This document shows, one piece after another, positions 17,669-26,335 of a stretch of DNA of 64,000 nucleotides. Position 1 is the first letter of the stretch. The number at the start of each line of letters is the position of its first letter. A model generated the notes under the pieces. It ran no database searches and was not told the DNA's origin. It saw only the letters and a list, made by a program, of their open reading frames with translations. Location of the stretch: NCBI GenBank assembly GCA_003150615.1, contig QALN01000003.1:62001-126000 (forward strand), in the 5' to 3' direction. Source of the stretch: Flavobacteriales bacterium (GTDB lineage: Bacteria; Bacteroidota; Bacteroidia; Flavobacteriales; UBA1820). Position numbers and translations under genes: made by a program.

Positions 17669-19090
17669 TTATTTCTTGGAGGATATCGTGCCAAGCAGGG
17701 TGCCTTGTGTGGTGCTTTCTATGACAATGTCGGCAAAATCGCCAACAGATATGCCTTCGGCCGGAAATACCACGACAGTGCCCTGCGAGTTGCGTCCGAA
17801 CATCTGCCCTGGGTTTTTCTTGCTGAAGCCCTCGGCAAGCACGCGGCATGTTTTCCCTATGTACGAAGTATTGCGTTCGAGAGATAGCCGCGCCTGGAGT
17901 TCTATTATCTCGTCCAGGCGGCGTTGTTTTACATGATCGGGCACGTCATCGGGGTAGTTGCGGGCGGCGTATGTGCCGGGGCGCTCGGAGTATTTGAACA
18001 TGTATCCGAAATCGAAACCTACGTACTCCATAAGCGAGAGCGTCTGGAGATGGTCGTCTTCCGTTTCGGTAGGATAGCCGGCAATCACGTCCATAGTGAT
18101 GCCGCAATCGGGGATTTTTTTTCTTATACGGTCTATAAGCGATATGTATTCTTCCCTCGTGTATCCGCGGCCCATGTGGCGCAGTATACGGCTAGAGCCG
18201 CTTTGGAACGGCAGGTGGAGATAACGGCAGATGTTTTCGTTTGCGGCTATAACGTCGAGTACGTCATCTGTCATGTCGTGCGGGTTGGACGTGCAGAAGC
18301 GTATTCTCATGTTTGGGAAAGCCTTGGCTACGGAATCCAGAAGGCCGGAAAAGCGCAATGCCGACGCTTTTGCCTCTTCCGATGCTTTGTCGAAGTCTTT
18401 TTTTGCGCCTCCACCGTACCACAGGTATGAGTCGATGTTCTGGCCGAGCAGGGTTACCTCGCGGTATCCTTCTTTCTCCAAAGCGGCTATTTCCGAGAGT
18501 ATCGTCTGCGGGTCTCGGCTGCGTTCACGGCCGCGTGTGTACGGTACGACGCAGTATGTGCACATATTGTCGCAGCCGCGCATGACGGATACGAACGCTG
18601 TTACGCCGTTGCCGGACAAACGCACCGGCGATATATCGCCGTATGTTTCCTCAAGGGATAGTATGACGTTGACCGCTGCCGCGTTATCCCATGCCTGGCG
18701 TACGAGCAGGGGCAGGCTGCGATAGGAGTCCGGCCCTGCGACCAGGTCCACCATTTTTTCTTCGTCCAGAAGTTTTTCCTTCAGACGTTCGGCCATGCAG
18801 CCGAGAACACCTATCAGAAGCCATGGCCGAGCGCGTTTCAGGTGCGTGAAATTGGCCAGTTTGTTCCGTACGGTCTGTTCGGCTTTTTCCCGGACGGAAC
18901 AGGTGTTAACCAGGATAAGGTCTGCCTGGCGGTAGTCATCGGTAAGCGTATATCCTTCGCCGGAGAGTATGCTGGCCACAATTTCGCTGTCGGCTACGTT
19001 CATCTGGCATCCGTATGTTTCGATGAACAGTTTTTTCCCGTTCAGTGTTTCGTATTGGGCGCGGTCGGTATTTTTCTTTTTGTAAGGCAT
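17669..19090 (-). CDS. miaB: tRNA-2-methylthio-N6-isopentenyladenosine synthase MiaB
   Basis: MiaB is a radical-SAM methylthiotransferase that modifies adenosine 37 in tRNAs reading UNN codons. The 473-residue protein shows the UPF0004 domain cysteines in ETYGCQMN, VNTCSVR and GVLGCMAER, the radical-SAM cluster motif CDNMCTYCVVPYTRGRE, and a C-terminal TRAM domain (about 395-470). The length is normal. It precedes a prenyl synthase gene on the same strand. Confidence 0.95.
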   Translation of the reverse strand: MPYKKKNTDRAQYETLNGKKLFIETYGCQMNVADSEIVASILSGEGYTLTDDYRQADLILVNTCSVREKAEQTVRNKLANFTHLKRARPWLLIGVLGCMAERLKEKLLDEEKMVDLVAGPDSYRSLPLLVRQAWDNAAAVNVILSLEETYGDISPVRLSGNGVTAFVSVMRGCDNMCTYCVVPYTRGRERSRDPQTILSEIAALEKEGYREVTLLGQNIDSYLWYGGGAKKDFDKASEEAKASALRFSGLLDSVAKAFPNMRIRFCTSNPHDMTDDVLDVIAANENICRYLHLPFQSGSSRILRHMGRGYTREEYISLIDRIRKKIPDCGITMDVIAGYPTETEDDHLQTLSLMEYVGFDFGYMFKYSERPGTYAARNYPDDVPDHVKQRRLDEIIELQARLSLERNTSYIGKTCRVLAEGFSKKNPGQMFGRNSQGTVVVFPAEGISVGDFADIVIESTTQGTLLGTISSKK

Positions 19091-19157
19091 TTTAGGGGTT
19101 TGTAGGAAAAAATGTGAGGCGGCTTTATCCGCACGGTATTGTCATAATATCACCACG

Positions 19158-19165
19158 CAAAGGTA
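19158..19165 (-). promoter_or_regulatory. putative -7 element upstream of miaB
   Basis: Read on the minus strand the sequence is TACCTTTG, matching TAnnTTTG, 68 bp upstream of the miaB start. No good TTTG is seen at the usual -33 spacing, so the call is tentative. Confidence 0.35.
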
Positions 19166-19281
19166 AGTCATTTTGCCTGTAAGAACATCAAAAAAATATG
19201 TGGCTTAGGTTGTCTGCCGTCCGGATAGCGATTCGGAAAACAGCCTGTATCCCTGTGTTACGGCGCAAATATGACGGTTCG

Positions 19282-20505
19282 TTAAAAAGCCGGGGCGGTA
19301 TTTTTATCGTTCCGGCCTGTATCGGGTTCGGAGTTGCTTTTTTTCCGGCTTATACGGTCTGTTATCACGGCAATAGCTCCGTCTCCGGTTACGTTGCATG
19401 CCGTGCCGAAACTGTCCATGGCTATGTAGAGCGCTATCATAAGTGCGCATGCGGTTTCGTTGAATCCGAGCATGCTTTGTAGTACGCCAAGGGCAGCCAT
19501 TATGGCTCCTCCGGGTACTCCCGGAGCAGCTACCATCGTCACTCCGAGCATGAATATGAAGCCTGCGAACAAGCCGAAGTCGTAAGGCATGCCGGTTATT
19601 ATCATTATGGCCATGGCGCAACTGGTTATCTTCATTGTGCTTCCGGCCAGGTGTATCGTGGCGCACAGAGGTATCACGAACCGCGCTACCGGTTCGCTTA
19701 CACCGTTTTTGAGCGTCTGTTCCAGTGTGACGGGTATCGTGGCGGCGGAAGATTGCGTTCCCAGGGCCGTGGCGTATGCCGGGAGCATCGTTCGCAGCAG
19801 TTTAAGCGGATCCCTGCGGCTTACCAACCCTGCCACCGTGAATTGGACGAACAGGAGAAGTACGTGCAGTACGAATATGACGGCTATTACTTTTATAAAT
19901 ACTTTGACTATGCCGGCTACCTGTCCCGAAGCGGACATGGACAGGAATATGCAGAATATATAGAACGGCAGTACGGGTATTATGACCTTAGATATCAGTT
20001 TGTTTATGATTCCGGCGAAGTCCTCGGTCGCTTCGAGCAGTGCAGTGCCTTTTATAGCGGTAAACCCTATTCCGAGCACGAATGCAAGTATCAGCGCGGT
20101 CATAACTTCCATAAGCGGCGGCATGGCTATGCCGAAATACGCCGGAAATGCATCCGGTGCCTGTGTTATTTCGTCGATACTGCCTTCGGTGAGCAGGTGC
20201 GGGAAAACGGCATCGCAGGTGAAGTATGTGAAAAAGCCGGAAAAGAGCGTCGAGCCGTATGCCAGGGCTACGGTCAGAAGCAGTATCCTGCCTGCAGAAG
20301 CTCCCATCCGGCCTATCGCCGGGGCCACAAGTCCGAGTATTATAAGCGGTATTGAAAATCCGAGGAAATTGCCGAATATTCCGCTGAACGTCGAAAATAC
20401 CCTTCCGGCCCATACGGGCATAAGCGGTGCGAGGAGAATGCCAAGCGCTATGGCTATTATTATTCTTGTCAACAGGTTTATCCGGATTTTCTTCATCTTT
20501 GGCAT
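19282..20505 (-). CDS. dicarboxylate/amino acid:cation symporter
   Basis: The 407-residue protein has about eight hydrophobic helices plus two re-entrant loops and belongs to the SDF (glutamate/C4-dicarboxylate) transporter family. The serine-rich hairpin is represented by TALGTQSSAATIPVTLEQ and the substrate/cation region by GSTMKITSCAMAIMIITGM and GVPGGAIMAALGVLQ. It imports dicarboxylates or acidic/neutral amino acids with Na+ or H+; which substrate is not clear. An alternative start lies at the second methionine (residue 4). The C-terminal 15 residues are polar. Confidence 0.9.
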   Translation of the reverse strand: MPKMKKIRINLLTRIIIAIALGILLAPLMPVWAGRVFSTFSGIFGNFLGFSIPLIILGLVAPAIGRMGASAGRILLLTVALAYGSTLFSGFFTYFTCDAVFPHLLTEGSIDEITQAPDAFPAYFGIAMPPLMEVMTALILAFVLGIGFTAIKGTALLEATEDFAGIINKLISKVIIPVLPFYIFCIFLSMSASGQVAGIVKVFIKVIAVIFVLHVLLLFVQFTVAGLVSRRDPLKLLRTMLPAYATALGTQSSAATIPVTLEQTLKNGVSEPVARFVIPLCATIHLAGSTMKITSCAMAIMIITGMPYDFGLFAGFIFMLGVTMVAAPGVPGGAIMAALGVLQSMLGFNETACALMIALYIAMDSFGTACNVTGDGAIAVITDRISRKKSNSEPDTGRNDKNTAPAF

Positions 20506-20528
20506 GCGGTGTTTTTTTTAATTGTTTA

Positions 20529-20536
20529 CAAAAGTA
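20529..20536 (-). promoter_or_regulatory. putative -7 element of the symporter gene
   Basis: The minus strand reads TACTTTTG, a match to TAnnTTTG, 24 bp upstream of the symporter start codon. The -33 box is not convincing. Confidence 0.4.
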
Positions 20537-20931
20537 TGAAAATATGACAGCGGTACAGGCATTCGTACGTGCAAATTGTAGTTAACTGACGGGAAAATTT
20601 TACGTATATGGTATTTTTAGAACCTCACATACTGTGTCCTGAATGGGAAAACGCGGAAAAGAGCGGGGAATATTTGGAAAATTCCCGTATGTATGAAACT
20701 TTTTTGTGTTAATCCAAGGTCTCATGTTTAGGATCGGGGGCTGGCGGGACAGATAATAACAACTGACTCTAAAGCATCGGACGGTCTATGACCGCGGGTG
20801 AGAGGCCTCACCGGACAGCCGGGTGACCTCACAGCCGGGTGACCCCTGCGGGACAAAAAGAATTATTGGATGGGCTATGCCAGTATCTGTGGCGGAGCAG
20901 GTACACCTGGAAATGCGGTTGTGGCGGGAAT
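20537..20931. other. intergenic region without a clear gene
   Basis: This stretch lies between the divergent symporter and lipoprotein genes. I see no convincing gene in it. It contains a 14-bp direct repeat (20815-20828 and 20831-20844) and a short inverted repeat near 20797. A frame open from 20827 runs into the lipoprotein remnant, but only its last part resembles the paralogues. Confidence 0.5.
20815..20844. repeat. 14-bp tandem direct repeat
   Basis: ACAGCCGGGTGACC occurs twice with a 2-nt spacer, giving a 16-bp period. Function is unknown. Confidence 0.7.
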
Positions 20932-20979
20932 AAAATCACAGACGATTTAAACCGCTATATGTATCGAAAGGGACTTTAG
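20932..20979 (+). pseudogene. 3' remnant of a third propeller lipoprotein gene
   Basis: In the frame ending at the TAG of 20977-20979 the last codons read NKITDDLNRYMYRKGL, which matches the C terminus of the first complete paralogue (NVVTDDFDRVYTYRTGL). The DNA after this stop is nearly identical to the DNA after the stop of that paralogue. No upstream coding sequence resembling the rest of the protein is present, so this looks like the tail of a deleted third copy. Confidence 0.65.
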
Positions 20980-21162
20980 AACGTAAATCACAAATAGGAA
21001 ATAACATAACTTTTTTTTGCAATGAAGACACTTTTCAAACATTTGATTCCCGTTGCGGCATGTGCGGCTGTTGCCGCATCGTGCTCGGCGGATGGAAATG
21101 CTGCACTCGGATTCGACAAACCGGTAGAGGTAAAGGCTGACAGTATAGCCGTGAACGAGATA
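20962..21162 (+). repeat. shared 5' cassette, copy A
   Basis: About 200 bp are almost identical to 22084-22283, with about five differences including one indel. The unit spans the last codons and stop of the preceding gene, the intergenic leader and the first 47 codons of the following lipoprotein gene. Within those 47 codons only one synonymous base differs (GCG versus GCA). Confidence 0.9.
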
Positions 21163-22101
21163 CTCAAGCCAATTGACCATGCAGTGGTTGGTGACAAAGC
21201 GGTGGTAATGAGTGCTGGTTCGGAGGATTTGTTCTATGTATACGGTTTGCCTGATTTTAAATTTTTGTATTCTACGGGTAAAAGTGGGGAAGGACCGGAT
21301 GATTTCGGCAGGTGCAAGTTTTTAAACGGAGATGCGACAGACGGTGTTCTGTACGTGGATGAGTTTTCAAAGCGTTTGGCAAAGTTTTTTTCCGTGGATG
21401 ACAATAACTTTAACAACAAAGGGCAAATCGTGTTTATAAAGAAAGACGGGGTTTATTTGCGTGAGCGAGCTGTTGCATCAGGCGGTAGATGGCTGCTTTC
21501 TTCAACAGAGGTGAATGGCGATGAACTTGGAAGGGAATATCTGTACGTGATGGAGGCGGAAACACGCAAGATAACTGACTCCGTACTGGTGCATACATTG
21601 GTAAAAGAAGAAACGATGGCCAATGGCGGGGTGATGGTGACTAGGTATAACGATGTGTCGGTATGGTCGGCGGGCGATGCTGTTGCCGTGTCGTATTCAA
21701 TGATTCCGAGGATGGATTTTTATCGGATGACGTCGGACGGAAAGTTAAAGCTGATAAAAACGATAGGCGATAATTTTACCGACGAAGAGACGATGGAGCG
21801 ATTTAAAGCTTTGGAAGTGGATAAAGGAGGTTCTGCCACGAGGTTTTGCGACGGGCAGGCGACGGAAAAGTACCTGTTTATACTTGAGGTGGATATAAAA
21901 GTGGATATGGAAGCGCGAAAAATTAACTTTTTATCCACTCGTGTAAAGGTATATGATTGGGACGGCAGCGTGGCAGGGATGTTCGAACTCGAAAAACCGG
22001 CAACGAACATAATGGTAAGTCCTGATGGAGGGTGTATTTTCGCATACAATGTGGTTACGGATGATTTTGACCGCGTTTATACTTATCGAACGGGACTTTA
22101 G
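21022..22101 (+). CDS. TolB-like six-bladed propeller lipoprotein (paralogue 1)
   Basis: The 359-residue protein begins with a lipoprotein signal peptide ending in VAASC (Cys at residue 21), so it is probably anchored in the outer membrane. The remainder resembles the BF3164/TolB-like six-bladed beta-propeller family of Bacteroidales, with repeated short blades such as FYVYGLPDFKFLYSTGKSGEGPDDF and VKVYDWDGSVAGMFELEKPATNIMVSPDG. Function is unknown; such proteins are often linked to signalling or surface binding. The first 47 residues are identical to paralogue 2, whereas the rest is clearly divergent. A 41-bp spacer separates the two genes. Confidence 0.8.
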   Translation: MKTLFKHLIPVAACAAVAASCSADGNAALGFDKPVEVKADSIAVNEILKPIDHAVVGDKAVVMSAGSEDLFYVYGLPDFKFLYSTGKSGEGPDDFGRCKFLNGDATDGVLYVDEFSKRLAKFFSVDDNNFNNKGQIVFIKKDGVYLRERAVASGGRWLLSSTEVNGDELGREYLYVMEAETRKITDSVLVHTLVKEETMANGGVMVTRYNDVSVWSAGDAVAVSYSMIPRMDFYRMTSDGKLKLIKTIGDNFTDEETMERFKALEVDKGGSATRFCDGQATEKYLFILEVDIKVDMEARKINFLSTRVKVYDWDGSVAGMFELEKPATNIMVSPDGGCIFAYNVVTDDFDRVYTYRTGL

Positions 22102-22283
22102 AACGTAAATCGCAAATAGGAAATAACATAATTTTTTTTGTAATGAAGACACTTTTCAAACATTTGATTCCCGTTGCGGCATGTGCGGCTGTTGCCGCAT
22201 CGTGCTCGGCAGATGGAAATGCTGCACTCGGATTCGACAAACCGGTAGAGGTAAAGGCTGACAGTATAGCCGTGAACGAGATA
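22084..22283 (+). repeat. shared 5' cassette, copy B
   Basis: Second copy of the cassette at 20962-21162. Similarity stops abruptly after codon 47 of paralogue 2, at the sequence GTGAACGAGATA. Confidence 0.9.
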
Positions 22284-23204
22284 ATACAGCCAAACTCATG
22301 GACCGTAGCCAACGGTTATGCGGTGCTGACGTCACGTAATACGGATAATGTGTTTTACGTGTATTCCCTGCCTGATTTTTCTTTTAAGTACAAATACGGC
22401 ACGAAAGGTCAGGGGCCAGGTGAATTTCCCGAATACATAAGTTTGGTAAACGATGAGAGCGGTGATACGGGCGGTTTTATTATAAGTAATTATAGTAACA
22501 AAACTCATGACTTCTATTCCGTTGACGGCAATACGATAAAATTGGCCGAACAAGTGAACATATATCATTTGCCAAAACGTTTCCAAAACGACATAATAAT
22601 GCCTTCGGGTATGATACTGACAGAGATGGCCGGAACGGACAACGATGATTTCCTTTACACGCGAAGCGGTGAAGACGGCCGTGTGCTAGATTCGGTACGT
22701 ACTTATGCCTTTACCGAGGTAAAATACGATGACAATGGGAACATGTACCAACAATCGCGGGTTAACCGTCCCCTTGTGGCCGTAAGAGGCAGCCGTGCGG
22801 CATTGATTTATGAATTGGTGGACCATGCTGATTTTTATGAAATATCGCCCGAAGGCAAGTTCGGCCTGATAAAATCATCCGGAAAGGATGTCCTGGCCGA
22901 AGATATAGAAAAGGCGAAAAACGTGCGTTCCGGTGGACGTGCACAGGGTATTGTCCGTGTTTTCGCTACGGACAGGTACATTTACGCTTTATGGGTGGAT
23001 ATCGAAATGGACAGGGAACGGAGGAAAATAACTTTCAACGACGTACAGGTCCGTATTTACGGTTGGGACGGAGAACGTGTTAAGAGCCTGTCGTTGGAAA
23101 AACCTGCGTCGAATATCATAGTGAGCGGCGACGACAGTAAATTATACACTTACAATATGGAGGAGGATTTTGAGAAGGTGTATGTTTACGATACCGGTTT
23201 GTAA
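22143..23204 (+). CDS. TolB-like six-bladed propeller lipoprotein (paralogue 2)
   Basis: The 353-residue protein has the same signal peptide and lipobox (VAASC) as its upstream neighbour, and a beta-propeller body with FYVYSLPDFSFKYKYGTKGQGPGEF near the start and VRIYGWDGERVKSLSLEKPASNIIVSGDD near the end. These blocks align with paralogue 1 at similar positions, but overall the mature domains share only moderate identity. Both genes end in the same kind of motif (VYxYxTGL). It is likely co-transcribed with paralogue 1 or expressed from the duplicated leader. Confidence 0.8.
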   Translation: MKTLFKHLIPVAACAAVAASCSADGNAALGFDKPVEVKADSIAVNEIIQPNSWTVANGYAVLTSRNTDNVFYVYSLPDFSFKYKYGTKGQGPGEFPEYISLVNDESGDTGGFIISNYSNKTHDFYSVDGNTIKLAEQVNIYHLPKRFQNDIIMPSGMILTEMAGTDNDDFLYTRSGEDGRVLDSVRTYAFTEVKYDDNGNMYQQSRVNRPLVAVRGSRAALIYELVDHADFYEISPEGKFGLIKSSGKDVLAEDIEKAKNVRSGGRAQGIVRVFATDRYIYALWVDIEMDRERRKITFNDVQVRIYGWDGERVKSLSLEKPASNIIVSGDDSKLYTYNMEEDFEKVYVYDTGL

Positions 23205-23310
23205 GCCGTGTATGTATATCATCGAGGATTTATCCCCGAAAGGCGTTTTACATGCGCTTTTCGGGGATATTTCGTATCAGGTAGTAATATCGGGCCGCGT
23301 ATTTTTGTCG

Positions 23311-23318
23311 TATATTTG
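23311..23318 (+). promoter_or_regulatory. putative -7 element upstream of TIGR00725 gene
   Basis: TATATTTG matches the -7 consensus exactly, 51 bp before the start codon at 23370. The -33 region is weak. Confidence 0.4.
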
Positions 23319-23369
23319 CCGCGTCGGAGCGGCGTATAAGCCGCTTCAGGTAATAAAACAGTGTGATAT

Positions 23370-23891
23370 ATGTCTTCGAGAAGGAAAGCCGTAAGCGTTA
23401 TAGGTCCGAACCAGACGCGTTGTAATGTAGATGTGTACAATTTCGGACTGGAACTGGGCCGCAGCCTGGCCGATGCCGGTTATGTGATAATATGCGGCGG
23501 TATGTTCGGTTTTATGGAAGCCGTGTGCAAGGGCGCGCGCAGTGCGGAGGGTTATACTTACGGATGCACGGTGGGGATACTCCCCGGAAATACGAAAGAC
23601 GAAGCTAACGAATTCGTGGATGTTGTGATTCCTTCCGGCATGGGATGGGCCCGCAACCAACTGATAATAAATTCGGCGGACGTGGTGGTGTCCGTGGCTG
23701 GCGGTACGGGTACGCTTTCTGAACTGGCATATGCGTGGCAGGCCGGTAAGACCGTGATTTGCTACACGCAGTTCGACGGATGGACCAAACGTCTGGCCGG
23801 CACACAGCCCGACATCAACCGCAAGGGCGGCGAATTAAAACCTGCCGATAGCATCGAACAGATACTCAAACATATAAAGTTCGGAGTGTAA
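23370..23891 (+). CDS. TIGR00725 / LOG-like Rossmann-fold protein
   Basis: The 173-residue protein resembles the TIGR00725 branch of the SLOG superfamily, related to LOG cytokinin-activating and molybdenum-cofactor-carrier proteins. Visible motifs are SVIGPN near the N terminus, VIICGGMFGFMEAVCKGA, the arginine-containing GMGWARNQLIINSADVVV, and VAGGTGTLSELAYAW, which corresponds to the PGGxGTxxE motif of LOG enzymes with the first residues changed. A nucleotide-binding or nucleotide-hydrolysing role is inferred. It is convergent with luxS. Confidence 0.8.
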   Translation: MSSRRKAVSVIGPNQTRCNVDVYNFGLELGRSLADAGYVIICGGMFGFMEAVCKGARSAEGYTYGCTVGILPGNTKDEANEFVDVVIPSGMGWARNQLIINSADVVVSVAGGTGTLSELAYAWQAGKTVICYTQFDGWTKRLAGTQPDINRKGGELKPADSIEQILKHIKFGV

Positions 23892-24040
23892 TATTTTTTC
23901 CGGCAGATGGTAAATGAAACCATTTACGGTCATACCACTGGCCGCGCCACCCGTTATCCGTCATCGTTTTATTTTCCCGAAGTTAGGAAACGATGAATCG
24001 TATGGACGTTCTTAATAAAAGTGTATAAAAAAACGCGCGC

Positions 24041-24493
24041 CTATCCGTATATTTCAAGAGAAAAGCCCCTCTGGAGAGCTTCGCGGGCATATTCTTTTGC
24101 CCCGAAAAGCGAAAGGTCGCGGTAGTTGCCGCATTGTACCGCATTGGCTGCCGGGACTTCTTCTGCTTCGAGTACCTGTGCTAGCGCTTTTTCCAGTGCG
24201 GTTTTTATTTCGGCCGTTGTTCTGGTTCCCCATACGGTGAGGTAGAACCCAGTGCGGCATCCCATGGGGGAGAAATCTATCACTCCGCTGAGATGTTCGC
24301 GTATGTTGTGGGCCAGAAGGTGTTCCAGAGCATGTATCGAGGCCGTAGGCATGGACTGTTCGTTGGGCTGGAGGAAACGCAGGTCGAATTTGGATACCTT
24401 GTCGCCTTTTTCACCTTCCATAACGCAGCACAGGCGGACGAAAGGTGCTTTTACTTTGGTATGGTCTAGTGTGAAGCTTTCTACTTTTTCCAT
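24041..24493 (-). CDS. luxS: S-ribosylhomocysteine lyase LuxS
   Basis: LuxS cleaves S-ribosylhomocysteine to homocysteine and the AI-2 precursor DPD in the activated methyl cycle. The 150-residue protein has the metal-ligand motif HALEHL (His54, His58), the third ligand Cys121 in CGNYRDL, and the catalytic Cys79 in MGCRTGFYL. The early DHTKVKAPFVRL block is also canonical. It appears to be monocistronic; no pfs or metabolic partner is adjacent. Confidence 0.97.
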   Translation of the reverse strand: MEKVESFTLDHTKVKAPFVRLCCVMEGEKGDKVSKFDLRFLQPNEQSMPTASIHALEHLLAHNIREHLSGVIDFSPMGCRTGFYLTVWGTRTTAEIKTALEKALAQVLEAEEVPAANAVQCGNYRDLSLFGAKEYAREALQRGFSLEIYG

Positions 24494-24587
24494 TTAGTCT
24501 TGTCGTGGTATTGTTTATTATAAAGCGCAAAATTACACAAAAATAGCCGTAAATACGGACTTTGCCGCCGGGAAAGAGCCGGATGTC

Positions 24588-24638
24588 AAAAAAAAACGTC
24601 CGCAAGAGAGGAAATAATTTTTCCCTCCTCTGCGGACG
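24588..24638 (-). terminator. terminator of the aromatic amino acid operon
   Basis: On the minus strand a hairpin with arms CGTCCGCA/TGCGGACG (24597-24638, with further pairing inside) is followed by a run of nine T. It lies 29 bp after the aroF stop codon. Confidence 0.8.
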
Positions 24639-24666
24639 CTGAGGTCCGAAGCGGATTGTCCGGACG

Positions 24667-25752
24667 TTATTTTTCGTTCATCACGGAGTTTTGGCGTTCG
24701 ATGGATTCCTGGTGTATTGCTTCGAAGACAGTGCGCATGAATTCGGCGGACAGTTTGAGTTTTTCGCCGTCGGAAACGTTTTTCGAGAGCACGTCTTCCC
24801 AACGGGTACTCTGGAGTATGGCCAGGTTATTGTCGCGTTTGAGTTCTCCTATCTGTTGTGCGACGTTCATGCGTGCGGCCAGTATGGCTACTATCTGATT
24901 GTCTATTTCGTCTATCTGCTGACGTAGTGCCGAGAGTTTTACGGCAGCTTCGCCGCCTATTTCGCTGCTGCGTAGGTACAGTTCTTCGGTCATTTCCTTT
25001 GTGCGATCCGGAGTGAGCTGCTGTGACGCGTCGCTCCATGCTTCACAAGGGTTGCAGTGGGATTCTATCATAAGCCCGTCGAATTTTAGGTTGAGCGCCA
25101 TTTGCGATACGGGCATGATGAGTTCGCGGCAGCCGGAAATATGCGAAGGGTCGCATATGATGGGCAATTCCGGATGGCGGCGGCGTAATTCTATAGGTAT
25201 CTGCCATTCCGGTACGTTGCGGTATTTTGTCTTGGCGTACGAAGAAAAGCCACGGTGTATGGCTCCGAGTTTGCGTATGCCGCAGGCGTTGAGGCGCTCG
25301 ATAGCTCCGAGCCACAAATCCAAATCAGGGTTCATCGGATTTTTTACCAGAACGACTTTGTCCGTATCGCGTAACGTTTCGGCCAGTTCCTGCATCGTAA
25401 AAGGACTGGCAGTCGTGCGCGCGCCTATCCACAGTACGTCTATGCCGTATTTTAGGGCCAATTGTGCGTGTTGTGCGTTGGCGACTTCCGTGCCGACTTT
25501 AAGTCCGGTTACTTCTTTTACCTTTTGGAGCCATTTCAGACCTTCTTCGCCTACGCCTTCGAAACTTCCGGGACGGGTGCGCGGTTTCCATATTCCGGCG
25601 CGGAATACGTGGATGTTACGGTGTATTAGGTCTTTTGCTGTTGAAAGCACTTGTTCTTCCGTTTCCGCGCTGCACGGCCCTGCTATGCCCAGGGGTATGT
25701 TTTTGTTGCCGAGTCCCCATTGGCTGATCGGGATGATGTCGAATTGTTTCAT
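24667..25752 (-). CDS. aroF: bifunctional DAHP synthase / chorismate mutase
   Basis: The 361-residue protein fuses a KDSA-type DAHP synthase (about residues 1-260, with IAGPCSAETEEQV, FRAGIWKPRTRPGSFEG and ICDPSHISG) to an AroQ-class chorismate mutase (about 265-350, with LRQQIDEIDNQIVAILAARM). It therefore covers both the entry into the shikimate pathway and the branch to prephenate. It is the last gene of the pheA-tyrA-GNAT-aroF operon, so it should fall under the Phe/Tyr attenuator upstream of pheA. The mutase domain may also serve allosteric control. Confidence 0.93.
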   Translation of the reverse strand: MKQFDIIPISQWGLGNKNIPLGIAGPCSAETEEQVLSTAKDLIHRNIHVFRAGIWKPRTRPGSFEGVGEEGLKWLQKVKEVTGLKVGTEVANAQHAQLALKYGIDVLWIGARTTASPFTMQELAETLRDTDKVVLVKNPMNPDLDLWLGAIERLNACGIRKLGAIHRGFSSYAKTKYRNVPEWQIPIELRRRHPELPIICDPSHISGCRELIMPVSQMALNLKFDGLMIESHCNPCEAWSDASQQLTPDRTKEMTEELYLRSSEIGGEAAVKLSALRQQIDEIDNQIVAILAARMNVAQQIGELKRDNNLAILQSTRWEDVLSKNVSDGEKLKLSAEFMRTVFEAIHQESIERQNSVMNEK

Positions 25753-25804
25753 TTTTCTTCGTTTCTTTATTTGTCGTTTATTTTTTTGCTTTGTATATCC
25801 TTGT

Positions 25805-26335
25805 CTAAAATTTTCTGCCGGCGTATTCGCTGCGCAGTATTCTGTAAACGGCCTCGTCGTACACCCGGCCTTTTTTGGAAAGGGCTTTTTCCAGTGTGGC
25901 TTCGTGTTTCATTCCGCATTTTTCCATTACGCGGCAACTGGCCTTGTTGGGGGAAAATGCAGTAGCTTCGATACGTATTATCCCCGGGTCGGAGAAAGCC
26001 ATGTCGATAGTCTGCCGCAGCGCTTGTGTCGCTATGCCGCGTCCCCAGAATTCGCATCCGAGCCAGTAACCGGCTACAGCTATGTGTTCTTTGTTGGGGC
26101 CTGCTGACTGGTATCCTGCTATCCCGGCTATGCGCCCTTTGTAAAGCACCGTGCGGCTGCGCAGAGTGGAACCGTCCTCCAATACCGCCGATATGAAATT
26201 GCAGGCATCGGATTCGGCGTAGGGAAACGGTATGACGTCCGAAAGGTATTCGCATACCGCCGGATCGTTGAGCAGGCGCGCGATTTCCGGGGCATGGCTG
26301 TACTCCATGTCTATGAGTTTTACTTCCGCGTTCAT
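25805..26335 (-). CDS. GNAT family N-acetyltransferase (RimJ/RimL-like)
   Basis: The 176-residue protein shows the GNAT acetyl-CoA binding segment around GCEFWGRGIATQALRQTIDMAF and the C-terminal block NKASCRVMEKCGMKHEATLEKA characteristic of RimJ/RimL-type acetyltransferases. Its start overlaps the tyrA stop by 4 bp (26332-26335), so it is translationally coupled inside the aromatic amino acid operon. The acceptor substrate is unknown; operon position suggests, but does not prove, a link to aromatic metabolism. Confidence 0.85.
   Translation of the reverse strand: MNAEVKLIDMEYSHAPEIARLLNDPAVCEYLSDVIPFPYAESDACNFISAVLEDGSTLRSRTVLYKGRIAGIAGYQSAGPNKEHIAVAGYWLGCEFWGRGIATQALRQTIDMAFSDPGIIRIEATAFSPNKASCRVMEKCGMKHEATLEKALSKKGRVYDEAVYRILRSEYAGRKF

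Noticed and set aside
23892-24040. Weak hairpins between the TIGR00725 gene and luxS
   Set aside because: Arms of 7-9 bp with large loops and no proper T-tract; not convincing as a terminator or RNA gene.
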